The notes: generated by a model from the sequence alone, not told the origin. Shown: positions 1 through 10,885, counted from the first letter of the stretch. The stretch: 64,000 nt of DNA from Saturnia japonica (GCA_033032175.1 CM065321.1:12980501-13044500), one strand, 5' to 3'. Numbers and translations: made by a program.

Positions 1-54
1 ATATTTTTGTTTAAAAACTATATAGTCATAAATCCTTTAAACAAAGCAGTTTAT

Positions 55-490
55 TTAAATTTGAATTCTAAAGTTTTTGGAATGGATTATAAGTTTATTA
101 TTGTTTTTTTTTCATGAAGTTGTTATTTAGAAGTTAGAAATATATTATATTATCTCTCTTTGGCTAAACTTTTCGTATAACGTAATTAATATTGAAGATA
201 TAAAATTTTAATTTTAAACTTTTTAAAATGGATTTTAAATTTATTATTGTTTTTTTATTAATTAATAAAATTGTTATTTATAACTAATAAATATATTATT
301 GACTCTCTTTGGCTAAAGTTTTCGTAGAACGTAATTAATATTAAAGATATATATGTAATTTTAATTCTAAACTTTTTGGAACAGATTTAAAATGTGTAAG
401 TATTGTATTTTTATTATTATGAAATTATTTAGAACTTATATACACATTCTCTCTTTGGTTAAACATTTCGTATAAAATAATTAACGTAAA
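55..490. repeat. Tandem repeat, about 150-bp unit, three copies
   Basis: Three diverged head-to-tail units start near 64, 211 and 364 (periods about 147 and 153 bp). Each carries the same landmarks in order: ATTYTAAASTTTTT, a GGAWYRGATT-like segment, TTATTATTG, TTGTTATTTA, TCTCTCTTTGG followed by CTAAA and TTTCGTA, then AACGTAATTAATATT. The third unit is shortened at its end. No protein is encoded. It could be the edge of a longer satellite array outside the window or a local minisatellite. Confidence 0.8.
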
Positions 491-1350
491 AAAATAACAC
501 AGAATATTATTTTTGTTTACTGAAATTCAGTCGTGATCCGTGGATCATAAATAGTATTACAAATATTAAGCCCACGTTGTCTCCTTTAATTGTAGGTATT
601 AACTGAATAAAGAAAAAGAAAAGATTATGCGGCACTTCCACAGTATACAAACATAACTCGTCGCGCACCTACGCGCTACGTCGCGTTGGGGGCGGAGTGC
701 CCGACGTGACTTGAATCACTGAACGGCTATATTAAACAAGTAAATAATTTCACCAACAGTAAGGGATTTTCGCGGAGGCTAAAAAAGCATATGTTGTTAA
801 GAAATCCGGTTGATGCGAGAATTCGCGCAGACTTTGTGCGACACTTGAAAATCGGTCGTACGTGACGCGAATGGATGTGTCGAGTCCTTAAGTGCTTACG
901 CGTTACGGAAATTTTAGGGTCCTTAGAATTCGTTGATAAATTTTAATGTGAGCAAATGAAGATTTATTTGTAAATTGATTTTTTTAGTGTATTCAATGAT
1001 GGAACATAATACAAAACAAAGAAGTTTTGATTTGATTTTGTAATGGGCCGTGCAATATATCACATCTTTAATTATAAACTGATCTAACTCAAGTAAAAGA
1101 TTTTTGGAGATTTGCTGTGCAGGTAGAAGTGATAAAGAAAGGAAAGTAAATGTTGGCAACATGGTGAATAGAGCGTTGCACACCTTATGAACAACCACAA
1201 CATAGAGAACATAGCATATATAACATAGAGTAGTGTTAGTTCCAACACTCACGAAAGTGAAAACTGGGTGTGGCTGAGAAGCATGAGTGAAATTGAGTGA
1301 CAGGATAAGTAATAACATAATAAGAGAGTATTGTAGTATGAACGAAGATA
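491..1350. other. No gene recognised; CpG-richer block at 640-910
   Basis: The stretch from about 640 to 910 is clearly richer in G+C and CpG than its surroundings (TCGTCGCGCACCTACGCGC and similar). I see no protein, splice structure or tRNA-like boxes in it. It could be part of a mobile element, such as an LTR, or a remnant of a host exon or promoter. A 144-codon minus-strand frame at 923-1357 has low-complexity composition and resembles nothing I know. Confidence 0.4.
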
Positions 1351-1355
1351 TAGTC

Positions 1356-1590
1356 ACACGAAATGAGAAAAGGGATGCTTAGATGGTTTGGGCATGTAGC
1401 GAGGATTAATGAAAGAAGAATGAGTAGACAGATTTATAAGACGAGCGGTACTCTAAACCGATGAGCATACATGAAAAGGCTGATGAATGTTGAAGAAGTG
1501 AAAGATGTATGCCAAGATCGTAGCAAGTGGAACGGTGTGGTCTCTGCCTACACCATTGGGAAACAGTCGTGATTTATGTACCTATGTATG
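1356..1590 (+). pseudogene. LINE (RTE/jockey-like) reverse transcriptase C-terminal remnant
   Basis: Translation in shifting frames gives KRGMLRWFGHVARINERRMS-like residues, then a block resembling YMKRLMNVEEVKDVCQDRSK and WNGVVSAYTIGKQ, ending at a stop near 1571. These match the C-terminal tail typical of insect endonuclease/reverse transcriptase polyproteins (LRWFGHVxR, then MxVxEAxxVCxDRxxWRxVVSAYPxGK). The frame breaks several times, and the stretch between the two blocks is shortened, so this is a dead fragment. The family assignment is from memory of the motif, not from a search. Confidence 0.65.
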
Positions 1591-1836
1591 TACAGTCCAA
1601 CAAGCGCTGCATTCGGAGGAAAAAAGAGAGATTTAGAATATCGTTCGTCTCTTTTTGATTAAATCTTCTAAAATATATTATTGAACATTTTTATACGAAA
1701 ATGTCGCTTTTAGTAATTGGGTTAGAATTAAACCTAAATGTATCAAAGCTTTTCTTTGTATATTTTAAAATTCAAATATTTTGCAAAAAAAATTACTAGA
1801 TTTAGAGTTTATAGCTTTAATATTGACAGTTCATAA

Positions 1837-2075
1837 CTGCCTCATTAGCCTAGTGGTTCTAAACGCGACTGCTATGCTCCAGGTCCTAGGTTCAATTCTT
1901 ATGTCGAGCAAAGTGTTATTGGGTTTTTCTACGAAATTCTCAGTAGCAGCTTGGAGTTTGACTTTGTACCCCAATAACGGCAATAGACTCACCTCCTATT
2001 ACATGGGACCTAAAACATACCCAGCGAACTTTGGGTGTACACCTCTGCCTAACACTTCAGGATAAAATGCTTGTG
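1837..2075 (+). mobile_element. tRNA-headed SINE, family A, copy 1
   Basis: The head reads TAGCCTAGTGG (polymerase III box A-like) followed about 40 bp later by GGTTCAATTCTT (box B-like, degenerate). The body carries GTCGAGCAAAGTGTTATTGGG, CAGTAGCAGCTTGGAGTTTG, CTCCTATTACATGGGACC and CACCTCTGCCTAACAC. The same blocks in the same order recur at 20841-21090, which identifies the pair as one SINE family. The two frames at 1781-2216 that overlap it are by-products of the repeat. Confidence 0.8.
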
Positions 2076-2469
2076 CGTGATGGTATAAAATGTAACTTCA
2101 TAGTTACGAATAGTGCACATATTTTGCGTAGTGCAACTTATCATGTTTTTTTACGTAGGATTTCTTTGGTCGCGAATTATTTTGAATTCGTAATATCTTC
2201 TACAGTATTCATTTAAATGGAAAACTGTAAAAAGCAATATTAATATCAATATTAAATGCGCAAATTAACTAATAAACTTAACTGGATAAAGTTTAATACT
2301 GAATTGGAGAAAATAGCTTTACAATTAACGTAATATTTTTAATTAATATGTTGAAGATAAAAATGGTTACTATGAGTGAATCTTAGAAAATAGACATATG
2401 CCATCGCGGGCTCTTCTCTAGGCTTTTTAAAGAACTAGAATTCTTTAAAACATTATTTTGATGCATCTC

Positions 2470-2705
2470 ATTATGTTTAGCCAGCGTAAGCCATGTAAGC
2501 GCCCGAAAATAATTTTTTGATGACTTGACAAAGTCTAATTGATTCTAATTGTATATATAAACCTTCCGTAAAAAAATATCCAAATTATAATGAAAACTGA
2601 ATTAAGATCCGTTGCGTAGTTTAAAAGATCTAAGCGTACATAAGACGCGTACAGATAGCAGGAAGCGACTTCATTTTATACTATGTATAGATGCTTTAAC
2701 GCGTT
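2470..2705 (+). mobile_element. RTE-like SINE/LINE 3' fragment
   Basis: The segment ending GATCCGTTGCGTAG...GATCTAAGCGTACAT...AGCAGGAAGCGACTT...TTTATACTATGTA matches the usual 3' portion of short RTE-type repeats in Lepidoptera. A related 3' end (ATTAAAGTCCGTTCTGTAG...GAGTTTATCGCG...CAGACGGACAGACTTG) is present at 58845-58990. The 5' part here (2470-2580) is too diverged to place firmly. Confidence 0.5.
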
Positions 2706-2738
2706 AACGGATTCTCTAAACCGACTTTATTTTGAAAC

Positions 2739-3115
2739 TAGCTGTGCCCGTGGCTTCGCTCCCGTGGACTACAGAATGCCGCGCGAATCTTGCTAAAAAT
2801 GCTTATTGTGGGTTGTTGCTTAGAAGGTAGAGGTATGCTTTTCCTGACTTTTTTGTAGATCTTTTTAATGCCTAGAATAATTTAGTACATTTAAGCACCC
2901 GAATTGGTTCACCATGACCAGTTTTCTTTTGTGCGGTACCCTAATTCTTGTTCTAAAATAAAAGTAGCCTATGTTACAGAGTAACTTATAAAATCAAATA
3001 TCTACCAGTGAAAGTCCCTGCAAAATCGGTCCAACCGTTTCGGAGATTACCAGGAACAAACAGACAGACAGACAAAAATTTAAAAAATTTGTTTTTTGTT
3101 ATAGGTATACTTTCA
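2739..3115 (+). mobile_element. SINE-like repeat E (RTE-related), copy 1
   Basis: It begins ACTAGCTGTGCCCGTGGCTT and ends CGGTCCAACCGTTTCGGAGA, TTACCAGGAACAAACAGACA, then a T-rich tail. Shared landmarks with the other copies are the GGACTACAGAATGCC block, the TAAGCACCCGAATTG block, GACCAGTTTT, CCCTAATT, AATAAAAGTAGCCTATGTTA and the GACCGTTTCGG/GGAACAAACAGAC end. Other copies lie at 10004-10090, 38370-38580 (reverse), 39932-40365 and 46372-46770. No protein is encoded. Confidence 0.8.
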
Positions 3116-5090
3116 TACGCATTTAATAAAAAACTGTTATTTTGACATTACAAACAGACACTTCAATTTTATTAATTGTACAGATGTATAAATATCATTT
3201 TTTAGTGTATTTTTTTGACATTACTTTAAATTCATTTACATTTCTGTAGCGTGCTCATATTTGTAAACGTTTTCAGCGCTAAACTTGCAGAACTTTAAAG
3301 ACGATTTCCCAATTACAATGATTTTTGAGTTAATTCAGCTTAATACTAAAGGTGACGTTCAGTGAGTTCAGACAACATATTTACTAGTTTGAGGATATCA
3401 GGTTTTTACATTATTGAGACTTCATACGTATTCATTAAACTGTGATTTCTTGTTGTGATGTTCTCATTTGTGAGTCGTGTTATATATCTTATAGGTACAT
3501 ACTGGTAGTTAGCATTAATAATTAAAAAAACGTTTCTGCTTTAGGATTTCTGACTGCTGACCCTTGACATCAGTTTCGAGTCTTCCTTATCGAGCTCTGG
3601 TTCTAAATTTATTGGGAAACTTTGTCACTGTATTTCAGTGAATATTAATTTCATAAGCATCTTTCCGAATACGCGTTGTTCCGCATTCCTTACATCAGTC
3701 AAATTATAATGCTCACGGTGGCGCTAAACGCCTTTTTAATGTGTTCAGTGAAATTACAATTAGGGTTGTAACGGAAAAGATTTTTTTAATGTAGATTCTC
3801 GGAAAGATATGTTTGCTTAATTGCATTGAAAACAATTTTTAAATATATTCATACACACTTATCGTTATCGTTAGGTATAATTATAAAATTTAATTTATGT
3901 ATTACTTCTTAACAGGCACTTTATAATTATGTTCTAATTATTTTTCAATTTTTAAAATGTGCTGTGAAGTTTGTAAGTATTGAATAAAAAAATTAAAAAG
4001 TTTTTACTTTAGACTTTCATATCAACCCGTAAATAATATTTTCCTAACGTACCCAATTAAACTTAATTTTATAATAAGCAGCAATCGAAAATTTAAATAT
4101 ATGTATTTATTATTAAGTTCTCATAGAGTCTTAAAGGTTTAACATATTCGTCATGCGAGACAGGTGAATTGTTATTGTGTTTTACAATTGTTTATAAATA
4201 CGTATATATTCATTATTATTCCTTGTCTAGTTACGATTAACATATATTAACATTCACGTCTAAGTATTGTTTAAAAATCTTAAACATATATTGTAATTAT
4301 ATACATAAATACAAAATTATTTGTAGTATAAATTAATTATAATATATTTCAGTTTATATGGTATTTCTTGTACTTTTTATATTACATTTGACTTATACTT
4401 TATTCGATTTTATTATGTCTTTGTTGAGAAGCTACATTAGGTATCTACATACCGCAGGTAATAAAAATCATTGCTAACTGAAAAAATAACATACCAACAT
4501 AACTATTAAGGCACTATGTTAATTTTTGACAACCCTATTATTAAATAAATTCTCAAGCCGTCGGTTGAGGTTACCGTTTGATGTGTATTATGTTTAATAA
4601 AACATCATTAAGCAAAACGGGTTCCAATCCAGGGCAATTAATTGAACGTGTCGACTTATTATTGCTTTAATTATTATACTTGGCTGTATATAACAGAGTC
4701 ACCATTTAATAATGAAATAACTCGGAGGAGTTATATATATATATATGTATAGACAGTAGCAACTGCAGGAATTGGAAGTAAAAATTTCAAAATGTCATAT
4801 TGTCCATGTGGCACACAAAAACACACATATATACATTCACATACACACATATATACACTCATGATACTCCACAACTCGAAATATTGCTCATTTAATGAAA
4901 AAATGTAAAAAAGTTCTTGTATTTTCATTGTGTTCTGGAACGCAGACCTTACTATATTTTATCTTGAAGATCGTAGATTTATCGAATCTGAATAATAAAA
5001 ATAATAATTTATTGAACTATAAATCATAATATATTACAACAAATAACATAAATGTACGATATTAGCTACATTAGTGAAAACTAAAGTTAT
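3116..5090. other. AT-rich intergenic DNA, no gene seen
   Basis: Both strands show only short, low-complexity frames. The block 4730-4870 holds (TA)n and mixed CA/TA simple repeats. I see no domain, RNA gene or clear repeat boundary in this stretch. Confidence 0.5.
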
Positions 5091-5184
5091 ACGACCATCT
5101 CTCTACCGCGCTGCTGCCTAAACTCACTTCTCGTACTTGCCTATAGCTTGCAAGATTCCTTGACATTTATGATTACTACTCCAC

Positions 5185-5345
5185 CTCTTAGGGTACGTGG
5201 CGTGAAGTTATATAGAGATCTTCGCCAATAAGTAGGCTATAAAATTCATAAATAATATTTTCAGTGCCACAGGTATTTCCAGAGATTAATGCGTTCAAAC
5301 AAACAAACAATCTTTTGATCTTAATAATTTTAGTATAAAAACTTG
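5185..5345 (-). mobile_element. Helitron-like element fragment (5' region)
   Basis: On the minus strand this contains the conserved 5' block of the Helitron-like family in this window: TTGTTTGTTTGAACGCATTA followed by ATCTCTGGAAATACC. The conserved beginning (ACTAATATTATAAAG) is eroded, and I cannot find the 3' end, so this is a partial copy. Confidence 0.5.
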
Positions 5346-5507
5346 TTTCGAAGTTTATACTAACGCCTACAAAATATATCGCTTCAAAGGGTTTACCATA
5401 ATACATTGTTTCTTATATTAAAAACTTAAAGCGGTTAATATATAAGAAGATGCCAACCACAGTTTTACCAAATTCAACAACGCAAAACCATTTTCCACTT
5501 GCATAAC

Positions 5508-5690
5508 AGGAAGTGGCGTAGTGAGCCCTTTAATTTGTTACTATACTACTATAGAGTCCAGGGTTCGATTCCCACACATGACTGGCTTTTGTGCGATAAG
5601 AATAATTGTCAGTTGTAGGTCTAGGTATTAAATGTCATACGTATAATAGATATAACAGCTGTTCAGACTCCACTATAATACAGGCTATGC
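5508..5690 (+). mobile_element. tRNA-headed SINE, family B
   Basis: A head with GTGGCGTAGTGAGCCC (box A-like) and CCAGGGTTCGATTCCCACAC (a good box B) is followed by the non-tRNA body GACTGGCTTTTGTGCGATAA and ...CTGTTCAGACTCCACTATAA. The box spacing fits a tRNA-derived SINE better than a functional tRNA, because the cloverleaf arms do not pair well. No second copy was found here. Confidence 0.6.
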
Positions 5691-7039
5691 CTAGTTTAGA
5701 ATTAAATCAGGGATGGTAGATAGTGGCCTAATAATACCGATACAAACGTCGCAAAAAGTTGATATTTTAAAATAAAGCTGGTACCCTCAATCAAAGAAGT
5801 AATACAAGGAGCTTAGTACCGTCGTTGGGAGCTTTATGCAAACGCCAGGCGCCTTAGCCCGCCGCGTGTTTCCGCCGCCTAGACACCTTCTTTTTCAGCT
5901 CCTTACCATACCTGAATTAAATGTCTGAATGTACAATTGAGTCCCTTATATTAAAAAAAATATACAAACAAAATTCAGATTTGTTGAAAGTGTTCTGTAG
6001 CTATATTAATAAAGGCAGGACGGATACGCAGAACATGTCATAAATATATATTATTACAATAATTGTCATGATGGGGATGGAGATAAAAGTCGATATTCTA
6101 AATCCAAATCCCGTCACGGTATATGAAAGATTACGAGCGAACAAAATGCGGCAGTTATATGGTGTTTGGTGCAAGTTAAAGAATGTAACGCGGTATGGTG
6201 CTGCAAGAGTATGAAAGTATTTACCTTAGACTCTAAATACTATTTTATTTGGGTTTTAGCGTACTTAGAACTTTTATCTTACCTGATATTAAGTAATTAT
6301 GTGGCCCAAGATGGGTAACATGCCAAACCTGGAGGAATTGGCTCCCTTAAGCAGATATAGCTAAATATCGGCTTCGAAATGCCGAATTCGTTTTACTTAC
6401 CAGTTCATAATGGTCTTAAAATATTATCTGAATTCACCTTTTTCAACCCGTTTTCTAACGATATCTGCTTTAGCTTTGATGTTATGAAAAGTTAAATACT
6501 AAAATGAACATTCTTACTTTTTGTATTTCTTTTTTATCATCTTAAGCCAATTATATTTTCACCTATGTCTTTATCTAGAAGATATTGATTAAGGACGGAC
6601 CTTGTTGTTTTTTAATTTGACTCTTAAACTTCCAAGCACGATAAACAAATCTCAATAAGGCGTAAGACAATTTTAATAAATATTTTGTACACATTTTACG
6701 GTATCATTGTATACGTTTTAATGGAGTTTATCAAAACACTCATTATTAAAATAACCCGTACAGTAGTTACTATTTCGTTTTTGTTTACCGTAGTTATAGT
6801 ACAAGCGGTCTAGCTAGATTTCCTTTTTGTAACAAATAAGTAAACGCGACAATGTCTTATCGTTAAGAGTTTTGATTTTTCCTAAGGCATCTGTTTCGTG
6901 AAAACTATTTGATGTCTATAACTTATTACTACAAATATTTTCAAATTAAATTACCATGTGGTAACTGTATGGAAGTTTTCAACAATTAATTCAATATTTG
7001 GGTATAATATTCACTTTTTATAAAGCGTTTTTTATATAA
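5691..7039. other. No gene recognised
   Basis: A GC-richer patch at 5805-5915 (CGCCAGGCGCCTTAGCCCGC) stands out from AT-rich surroundings, but I cannot assign it. The rest has only short, low-complexity frames. Confidence 0.4.
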
Positions 7040-7310
7040 TGTAACATCACTCATTCGAAGACTCCCAACTGACTGTATGATATGTAGCAACTTAAGATTG
7101 CTCACGGCACGGTGCCGGCACGGCGCAGCAGAGCGGTGGCAATGTTCCTATAAAACTCGGGGAGCTTAGAGGAGCAGGCCCAAGCCAGATAAAGCTGTAA
7201 AAACTATCATCGGCTCTAGTTCTAAAGCCCCTCAGGCTAACAGTGTAGTCAGTTTAAAAAAAAGAAGTGCAGGGCATTCTACTTCTAGTGCTGTATTCGG
7301 GCGTTGTTAT
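7040..7310 (+). repeat. Interspersed repeat G1, copy interrupted by a LINE tail
   Basis: The outer parts (ATAATGTAACATCACTCATTCGAAG; AAGATTGCTCACGGCACGG; CCTATAAAACTCGGGGAGCTT; then TTCTACTTCTAGTGCTGT) match 41386-41530 in order (ACATCACACATTAGAAGG; GATTGCTCGCGGTACGG; CTCCTTTAAAAACGCAGGGA; TTTTACTTCTAGTGTTGT). The copy here has about 100 bp extra (7170-7269), which is a jockey-type 3' tail. Confidence 0.7.
7170..7269 (+). mobile_element. Jockey-type LINE 3' tail, short copy
   Basis: It contains AAGCTGTAAAA, then GCCCCTCAGGCTAACAGTGT, AGTCAGTTT and a run of A. This is the terminal sequence of the LINE at 15857-17160, cut to about 100 bp. It lies inside repeat G1. Confidence 0.75.
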
Positions 7311-8961
7311 GCTGCCAGATTATCTCTTGACCAAATAGTAAAATCCTAAGGCAGTAAAGTTGTTTAATATTTATGTATAAAATTTATCGCTCAAGTCAAG
7401 ATCCACCATAATTCCGCAGTCGTTACACTCTATCTCTCATAACTTGAACTCTTCCATCTTACCAGCCGTTTGGGAAGAAACTGTTCAATTCAGAGAACAC
7501 ATGTGCCTGTCAAACTGAATATGATGGATGATCACACATTCTCCCCTATATAATTTCCTACACTCCCACCTGAGTATCGGCTCTCGTGATGCGAAATTGT
7601 CGCAGAGAAAAGAAGGAATAAATTATTTAATCTTAAGACGTTGATAGAAAATGTAACTTCTTATAGTAGTTATAAATTCAAACCAGGTACGCTCCTAATA
7701 AAATATGTCAGAGTGATCACGTACCACGTATTTCGAACTGTAATACTGTCTGTCATCTTCTAATTTAACTCATGAAAGTTGACTTTTAAATATTGTTATT
7801 TAGCTTGTAACATGACATGACATTTTGGACTTTTACTTTACAATAATTTGATACCATAAGTACACATAGAGTACGATTCGCTTTAAACTTTGGAACTAAT
7901 CTCTTTGATTCAGGAAATGTTTTAACACATAAAATACAAAATCATGGTTAATTTATTTCAAAATTTCGTGAAGAACTTTTGACTTTGAACTTTTGTTTTG
8001 ATGGCTGCAGAGCAAATATAAATTTTTATTTTGGTTTCAGAACTTTTAATGTAATTCGTAATTATTAATTTTTTTTTTTAAAGGCGAGATGTAGTAAGGA
8101 CGATTCATAATCTAGTACCGTGTGGTATTTTTGAAAAGTACTCAGTATTTAGTAGACGAATAAGCACTAAATGCTATTATTGTGGGCTATGTTGAGATTT
8201 TTTTTATAGTTCAATTTTTTAGCTATAATTATTTGCCAATGAAAAATGATGAGAGTGAACCCTATATTATTATGTATGTAATAAAATAATTAAAAACTGT
8301 ATCTCAAATGAAACTATGATAGAAGCCAGAATAGGAGAACTCGAAAAATCGAAGATTTTACCTTATAGTAGTTTAACTACTTTCATATAGAAGTAGAAGA
8401 CACAACTGTTTAGAAAGATGATTTTGTGTAGATGAAAGAGTATTCGCACTAGTTTCACGATAATTCTACGATTTTAAACACGTTGTTTACACACACTAAT
8501 ATTTTACCCTCAATTCAGAGATAATTTCAATATTAATGAATTATATTTCGCTCATAATTCATATCTTTATTTTTAGTGTGAGATTCAACGGTGTTAATTA
8601 TGGCTCGAGACTTTGTTTATTGAGTATATAAGATCTAACTTGTGTTATTTGTAATGCACGATTTCCAGGGTTGTTTTTACTCTTTTTTATGATAACTTAA
8701 ACCATGAACAGATCTTAAACAGACAGAACTCTTAGACAGACGGACCTTAAACAGATCCGAACTATTTAATCTAGTTATTAAATGTTTAACTGCTTAGAGG
8801 CCACATAGATAAGGTCTACGACACGAATTGCCAACACTAAAAGAAATATTATCACACTAAATAGTCCAGACGAAGGACGGTTCTCACAAAGGCTAAAATA
8901 AGTAACAAGGCGTGAGAAATAAACCGTCATAAAAATAGTAGGTATTTTTTAATTCTTTACT
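7310..8961. other. AT-rich intergenic DNA, no gene seen
   Basis: Only short frames with low-complexity composition are present. No clear repeat ends, RNA gene or domain could be recognised. Confidence 0.5.
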
Positions 8962-8964
8962 AGT

Positions 8965-9325
8965 GTAGATGAACTATTGCAAAGGGAGGACCCTCCGACC
9001 ATACGGGTGTTATGTCTGGCGGGCAGCTGCCCACCTGTTTTTTTTTTTTTTTCTGACTACACTGTTAGCCTTAGGAGTCCTATCCAAAAATTTGTGACGA
9101 CCAGCATGAAGGTGCCAGAGTGGCCGAACCTCGGCTCGGGCGATCGTCGCGAATGCGAAAAGGTCGCGATCTAAATAATTCCCTAATCCTAAGAGAGCCA
9201 ACGGTTGTAGTCGGGTTCTTGTATATATACTGAATTGAAGAGTTAATTTCTATAGTGCGATGTAGGATGCGTCGTATGTGGTTCGATAGATGTCGCTGTG
9301 TGTCGCTATGTAGATGTCGCTACAT
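8965..9325 (-). repeat. 3' LTR of the TRIM-like element, split by a LINE tail
   Basis: It matches the right LTR closely on both sides of a minus-strand jockey-type tail (about 9038-9193). Near the inner end it has an additional copy of the TAGATGTCGCTA unit, making it slightly longer than its partner. The LTR outer parts read GAACTATTGCAAAGGGAGGA and GTGCGATGTAGGATGCGTCG in both copies. Confidence 0.85.
9038..9195 (-). mobile_element. Jockey-type LINE 3' tail nested in the LTR
   Basis: On the plus strand, T15 is followed by CTGACTACACTGTTAGCCTTA, which is the reverse of the LINE terminus at 17116-17160. Further in are GTGCCAGAGTGGCCGAACCT and CGGCTCGGGCGATCGTCGCG, which match the 3' untranslated region at 16960-17010 in reverse. 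The hairpin region is largely deleted. The uninterrupted LTR at 9815 shows the pre-insertion order CTGCCC-AACGGTTG. Confidence 0.85.
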
Positions 9326-9403
9326 CACTCCCCTCCGAGACCGGAGGTCGATAGCAGGTTGAGTCGTCCATACATCTTGTGATTCTTGCCGGGCCAGTGG
9401 AAT

Positions 9404-9530
9404 GTTCCAGTGAGTCGGAACTGTCTGCGGTGATGCCCCCAATGAGTCAGGGTGATGTCCCAGTGAGTCGGGATAATGCCCCAGTGAGTCGGGGTGATGC
9501 TGCAAGAATGCTCCAGTGAGTCGGAGTGTT
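9404..9530. repeat. Short tandem repeats inside the TRIM-like element
   Basis: About five copies of a unit containing CCAGTGAGTCGGR are spaced roughly 22-45 bp apart (starting near 9408, 9440, 9461, 9481 and 9511). They explain the repetitive SLGHHPDSL-like residues in the overlapping minus-strand frames, which I do not regard as genes. Confidence 0.75.
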
Positions 9531-9814
9531 GCAGTGCTGCGTAGTGGCTGGCTGCTGCGTTGACCAGGAGAGAAGTGCGTCTCTGCTTGCTGACCGGCCA
9601 AAGTGCAGTGTGCTGTGCCAAGGTCGCTGAGAAGGCTGTGGGTGAAGACCAGGAATGCGCGCGTCCGCTGCATGCTGGTGGTCAGGATACCCGTAGTAGC
9701 CGTGGATGCTGGCTGGCTTTATGACTCGCTGTTCGAAAGCTTGTGGAAGTGATGATGACGTCACGATGTAGCTGTGCGAAGAAGGTTGCGTGTTCAGATC
9801 ACGTCGGGGTCACC

Positions 9815-9999
9815 AGTGTAGATGAACTATTGCAAAGGGAGGATCCTCCGACCAGACGGGTGTTATGTCTGGCGGGCAGCTGCCCAACGGTTGTAGTCGG
9901 TTTCTTGTATATATACTCAATTGAAGAGTTAATTTCTATAGTGCGATGTAGGATGCGTCGTATGTGGCTCGATAGATGTCGCTGTGTGTCGCTACACTA
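9815..9999 (-). repeat. 5' LTR of the TRIM-like element
   Basis: The LTR is uninterrupted and ends next to the primer binding site at 9794-9813. It contains the same GGGCAGCTGCCC palindrome, TTGTATATATACT and TCGATAGATGTCGCTGTGTG blocks as the left copy. TTGTATATATAC may serve as a TATA-type promoter signal, which is an inference. Confidence 0.85.
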
Positions 10000-10003
10000 G
10001 CTG

Positions 10004-10090
10004 TGCTCACGGCTTCGCTCACGTGTATCTAAACCAACACCTATATCTAACCAGGCGGGTTTTACCAACACGCCTGCACAATAATGCAAT
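10004..10090 (+). mobile_element. SINE-like repeat E, 5' part, host of the TRIM insertion
   Basis: CTAGCTGTGCTCACGGCTTC, GCTCACGTG is the family E start. The TRIM-like element has inserted at its first CTAG. Downstream similarity fades by about 10090. Confidence 0.7.
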
Positions 10091-10779
10091 TTTAGCAAAC
10101 TGGCATGATTTAAAGTAAGATAAACATTTACAAGTATATGATTTTTTCAAATACGCATCATATACGAGTCACGTGTAATCATTGAAAAGTGGCTTTTATT
10201 GTTGAGATGAATGAGCTGCGACCGCAGTTCAGCGGTCACTCTGGTATATTATAATATCAATGCTTTCAATTTATTGTAATTATACAGATTGATTATTATA
10301 CGTTTTACAGTGAATTAATAAATAGGGTTCAGTAATTCAAAGTTGTGGTAGCTCAAAAGGAATTCGGGGAATTTCGAATTCGTAGATTAATCTCTAAAGG
10401 ACTCGAACTGGGGATTGAACAGCAAAACGATCGTAGATAAGTAAGCAAGTAGACAAGTATATGAGTCTTCTTATTTTTACCCTTATCCCACCTAAGTTTG
10501 GTCGGCAAAACATGATTTTCTCTTCCATTCTCTACTATTAGGTTTCCTATCAGTATTCACACTTTTATAAACATATCATTCCTTACGAAATCTATCCATA
10601 CCTTCTTCTGTGTTCCTCTTCATATTTATCATTCTTCTATTTATACGACTTTCATCCCTCTCACTCCCTTACCACGCTAATCTATTACTCCTCAACTTGT
10701 CTGTGACTGATGCCTATATTCATACTTCTTCTGTATAATGGATTTCTAATCTTATTCATTGTAGTTACACTACACATTG
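10091..10779. other. No gene; pyrimidine-rich block at 10460-10760
   Basis: The block from TTTTTACCCTTATCCCACCT to about 10760 is strongly C+T-rich on the plus strand, with TTCCTCTTCATATTTATC-type runs. It resembles the reverse of a purine-rich LINE 3' region, but I cannot define a family or ends. Confidence 0.35.
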
Positions 10780-10885
10780 ATCTTTTTTGATCTTAACTCA
10801 AACAACAACATCCAACTAGCCAACCATTGTGTTTCCTACGTAGGTTTTACTTGGAGCAGTTGAATATCGGCTAGTTTTTTTTTAA
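10780..10885 (+). mobile_element. LINE 3' terminus (same family as 44870-45240)
   Basis: TACGTAGGTTTTACTTGGAG, CAGTTGAATATCGGCTAG followed by T9 is nearly identical to 45192-45240. In that copy the sequence encodes the C-terminal residues RFYLEQLNIV and the stop, so this is the truncated end of the same LINE. Confidence 0.7.

Larger units (their letters stand above)
8965..9999 (-). mobile_element. TRIM-like non-autonomous LTR retrotransposon
   Basis: Two direct repeats of about 180 bp flank an internal part of about 490 bp with no gag or pol. On the minus strand each LTR starts TGTAGCGACA and ends CAATAGTTCATCTACA (TG...CA). Directly inside the right LTR, the minus strand reads TGGTGACCCCGACGTGAT, which has the form of a primer binding site (complement of a tRNA 3' end ...ACCA). 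Directly inside the left LTR, the minus strand has the purine tract GGAGGGGAGTGA, a polypurine tract. The element is flanked by CTAG on both sides (8961-8964 and 10000-10003), a 4-bp target duplication. It is inserted in the beginning of an E-family SINE. Confidence 0.88.

Noticed and set aside
923..1357. 144-codon minus-strand open frame
   Set aside because: Low-complexity hydrophobic composition, no domain, overlaps a region next to a LINE relic. Length alone is not evidence in AT-rich DNA.
9010..10000. Six overlapping frames of 63-117 codons
   Set aside because: They lie inside the TRIM-like element, and their repetitive residues come from the CCAGTGAGTCGG array and the LTRs.
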